NCBI GenBank assembly: GCA_013151785.1
Contig: JAADHP010000155.1
Span: 1-6,049, forward strand
DNA length: 6,049 bases
From: Nitrospirota bacterium
GTDB lineage: Bacteria > Nitrospirota > Thermodesulfovibrionia > Thermodesulfovibrionales > JdFR-85
Direction of reading: 5' to 3'
The notes beneath the pieces are model-generated. The model saw nothing but the letters and a program-made list of their open reading frames with translations. It was not told where the DNA came from and did not search any database. Positions 5,952 through 6,049 of this stretch are shown one piece after another. Position 1 is the first letter of the stretch. Each line of letters opens with the position of its first letter. The position numbers and the translations under genes are program-made.

Positions 5952-6049
5952 TCAATGGCAGAACGAAACCATACAGAGATTCCATTGCACAGCGGCAGAG
6001 GTGGTGAAGAATACCCATGTAGCAATACCGACAGTAACATACACCAGCA
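5952..6049 (-). CDS. Possible C-terminal end of a membrane protein (partial)
   Basis: On the minus strand one frame is open from the window edge to a TGA at 5952-5954, giving 31 complete codons. The peptide contains VYVTVGIATWVFFTTSAAV, which reads like a transmembrane helix, and ends WNLCMVSFCH. The stop sits just before a stem-loop with a T-rich tail, which supports this frame over a second open minus frame that runs to 5903 inside that stem-loop. So short an ORF can be open by chance and I do not recognise a family. Confidence 0.25.
   Translation of the reverse strand, partial: LVYVTVGIATWVFFTTSAAVQWNLCMVSFCH

Noticed and set aside
5903..6049. Second open minus-strand frame from the right edge, 48 codons to a TGA at 5903-5905
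   Set aside because: It ends inside the loop of the 5891-5941 stem-loop and its sequence looks unremarkable. Forty-eight open codons occur by chance fairly often.

Overview
The window looks like bacterial chromosome of moderate GC (low to mid 40s per cent by eye). It carries several household genes on the + strand and a c-type cytochrome/cytochrome-maturation pair meeting tail to tail. A multiheme cytochrome c, a short ResB-like protein and a class A RNase P RNA suggest an anaerobic or microaerophilic Gram-negative-type bacterium, for example Nitrospirota/Thermodesulfovibrio-like or a deltaproteobacterial lineage. This placement is inference only; no marker here fixes the taxon.

Layout. Positions 1-53 are the 3' part of a CAU-anticodon tRNA (elongator Met or, somewhat more likely, lysidine-type Ile2). 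Positions 81-785 encode a coiled-coil plus C4 zinc-ribbon protein (DUF164/HP0958-like). It abuts a compact RNase HI gene (786-1193) with no bases between stop and start. A good sigma70-type promoter (1218-1245) then leads into a complete class A RNase P RNA gene (rnpB, about 1271-1657). The left third is therefore an RNA-metabolism block: tRNA, zinc-ribbon protein, RNase HI and RNase P RNA.

Positions 1808-3691 encode an exported Slt70-like lytic transglycosylase: signal peptide, alpha-helical/TPR-like superhelix and C-terminal GH23 SLT domain with catalytic Glu502. Fifty bases downstream, a GTG-started gene behind a perfect Shine-Dalgarno (3742-4854) encodes an exported pentaheme c-type cytochrome. 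Its haem motifs lie in an N-terminal pair and a C-terminal trio, separated by a beta-rich fibronectin-III-like middle. On the opposite strand, ending 17 bp away, lies a four-TM ResB/Ccs1-like protein (4872-5588) of the system II cytochrome c maturation type, much shorter than ordinary ResB. The pair suggests envelope electron transfer and its haem-protein assembly, although no CcsA partner is visible.

Positions 5589-6049 are largely non-coding. The notable object is a 180-bp element (5635-5814) bounded by 21-bp near-perfect inverted repeats, with three strong hairpins inside and short direct repeats at its edges. It looks like a MITE-type or other structured dispersed repeat, sitting just upstream of the ResB-like gene. 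Beyond it is a stem-loop that could terminate a minus-strand gene whose last codons may enter from the right edge.
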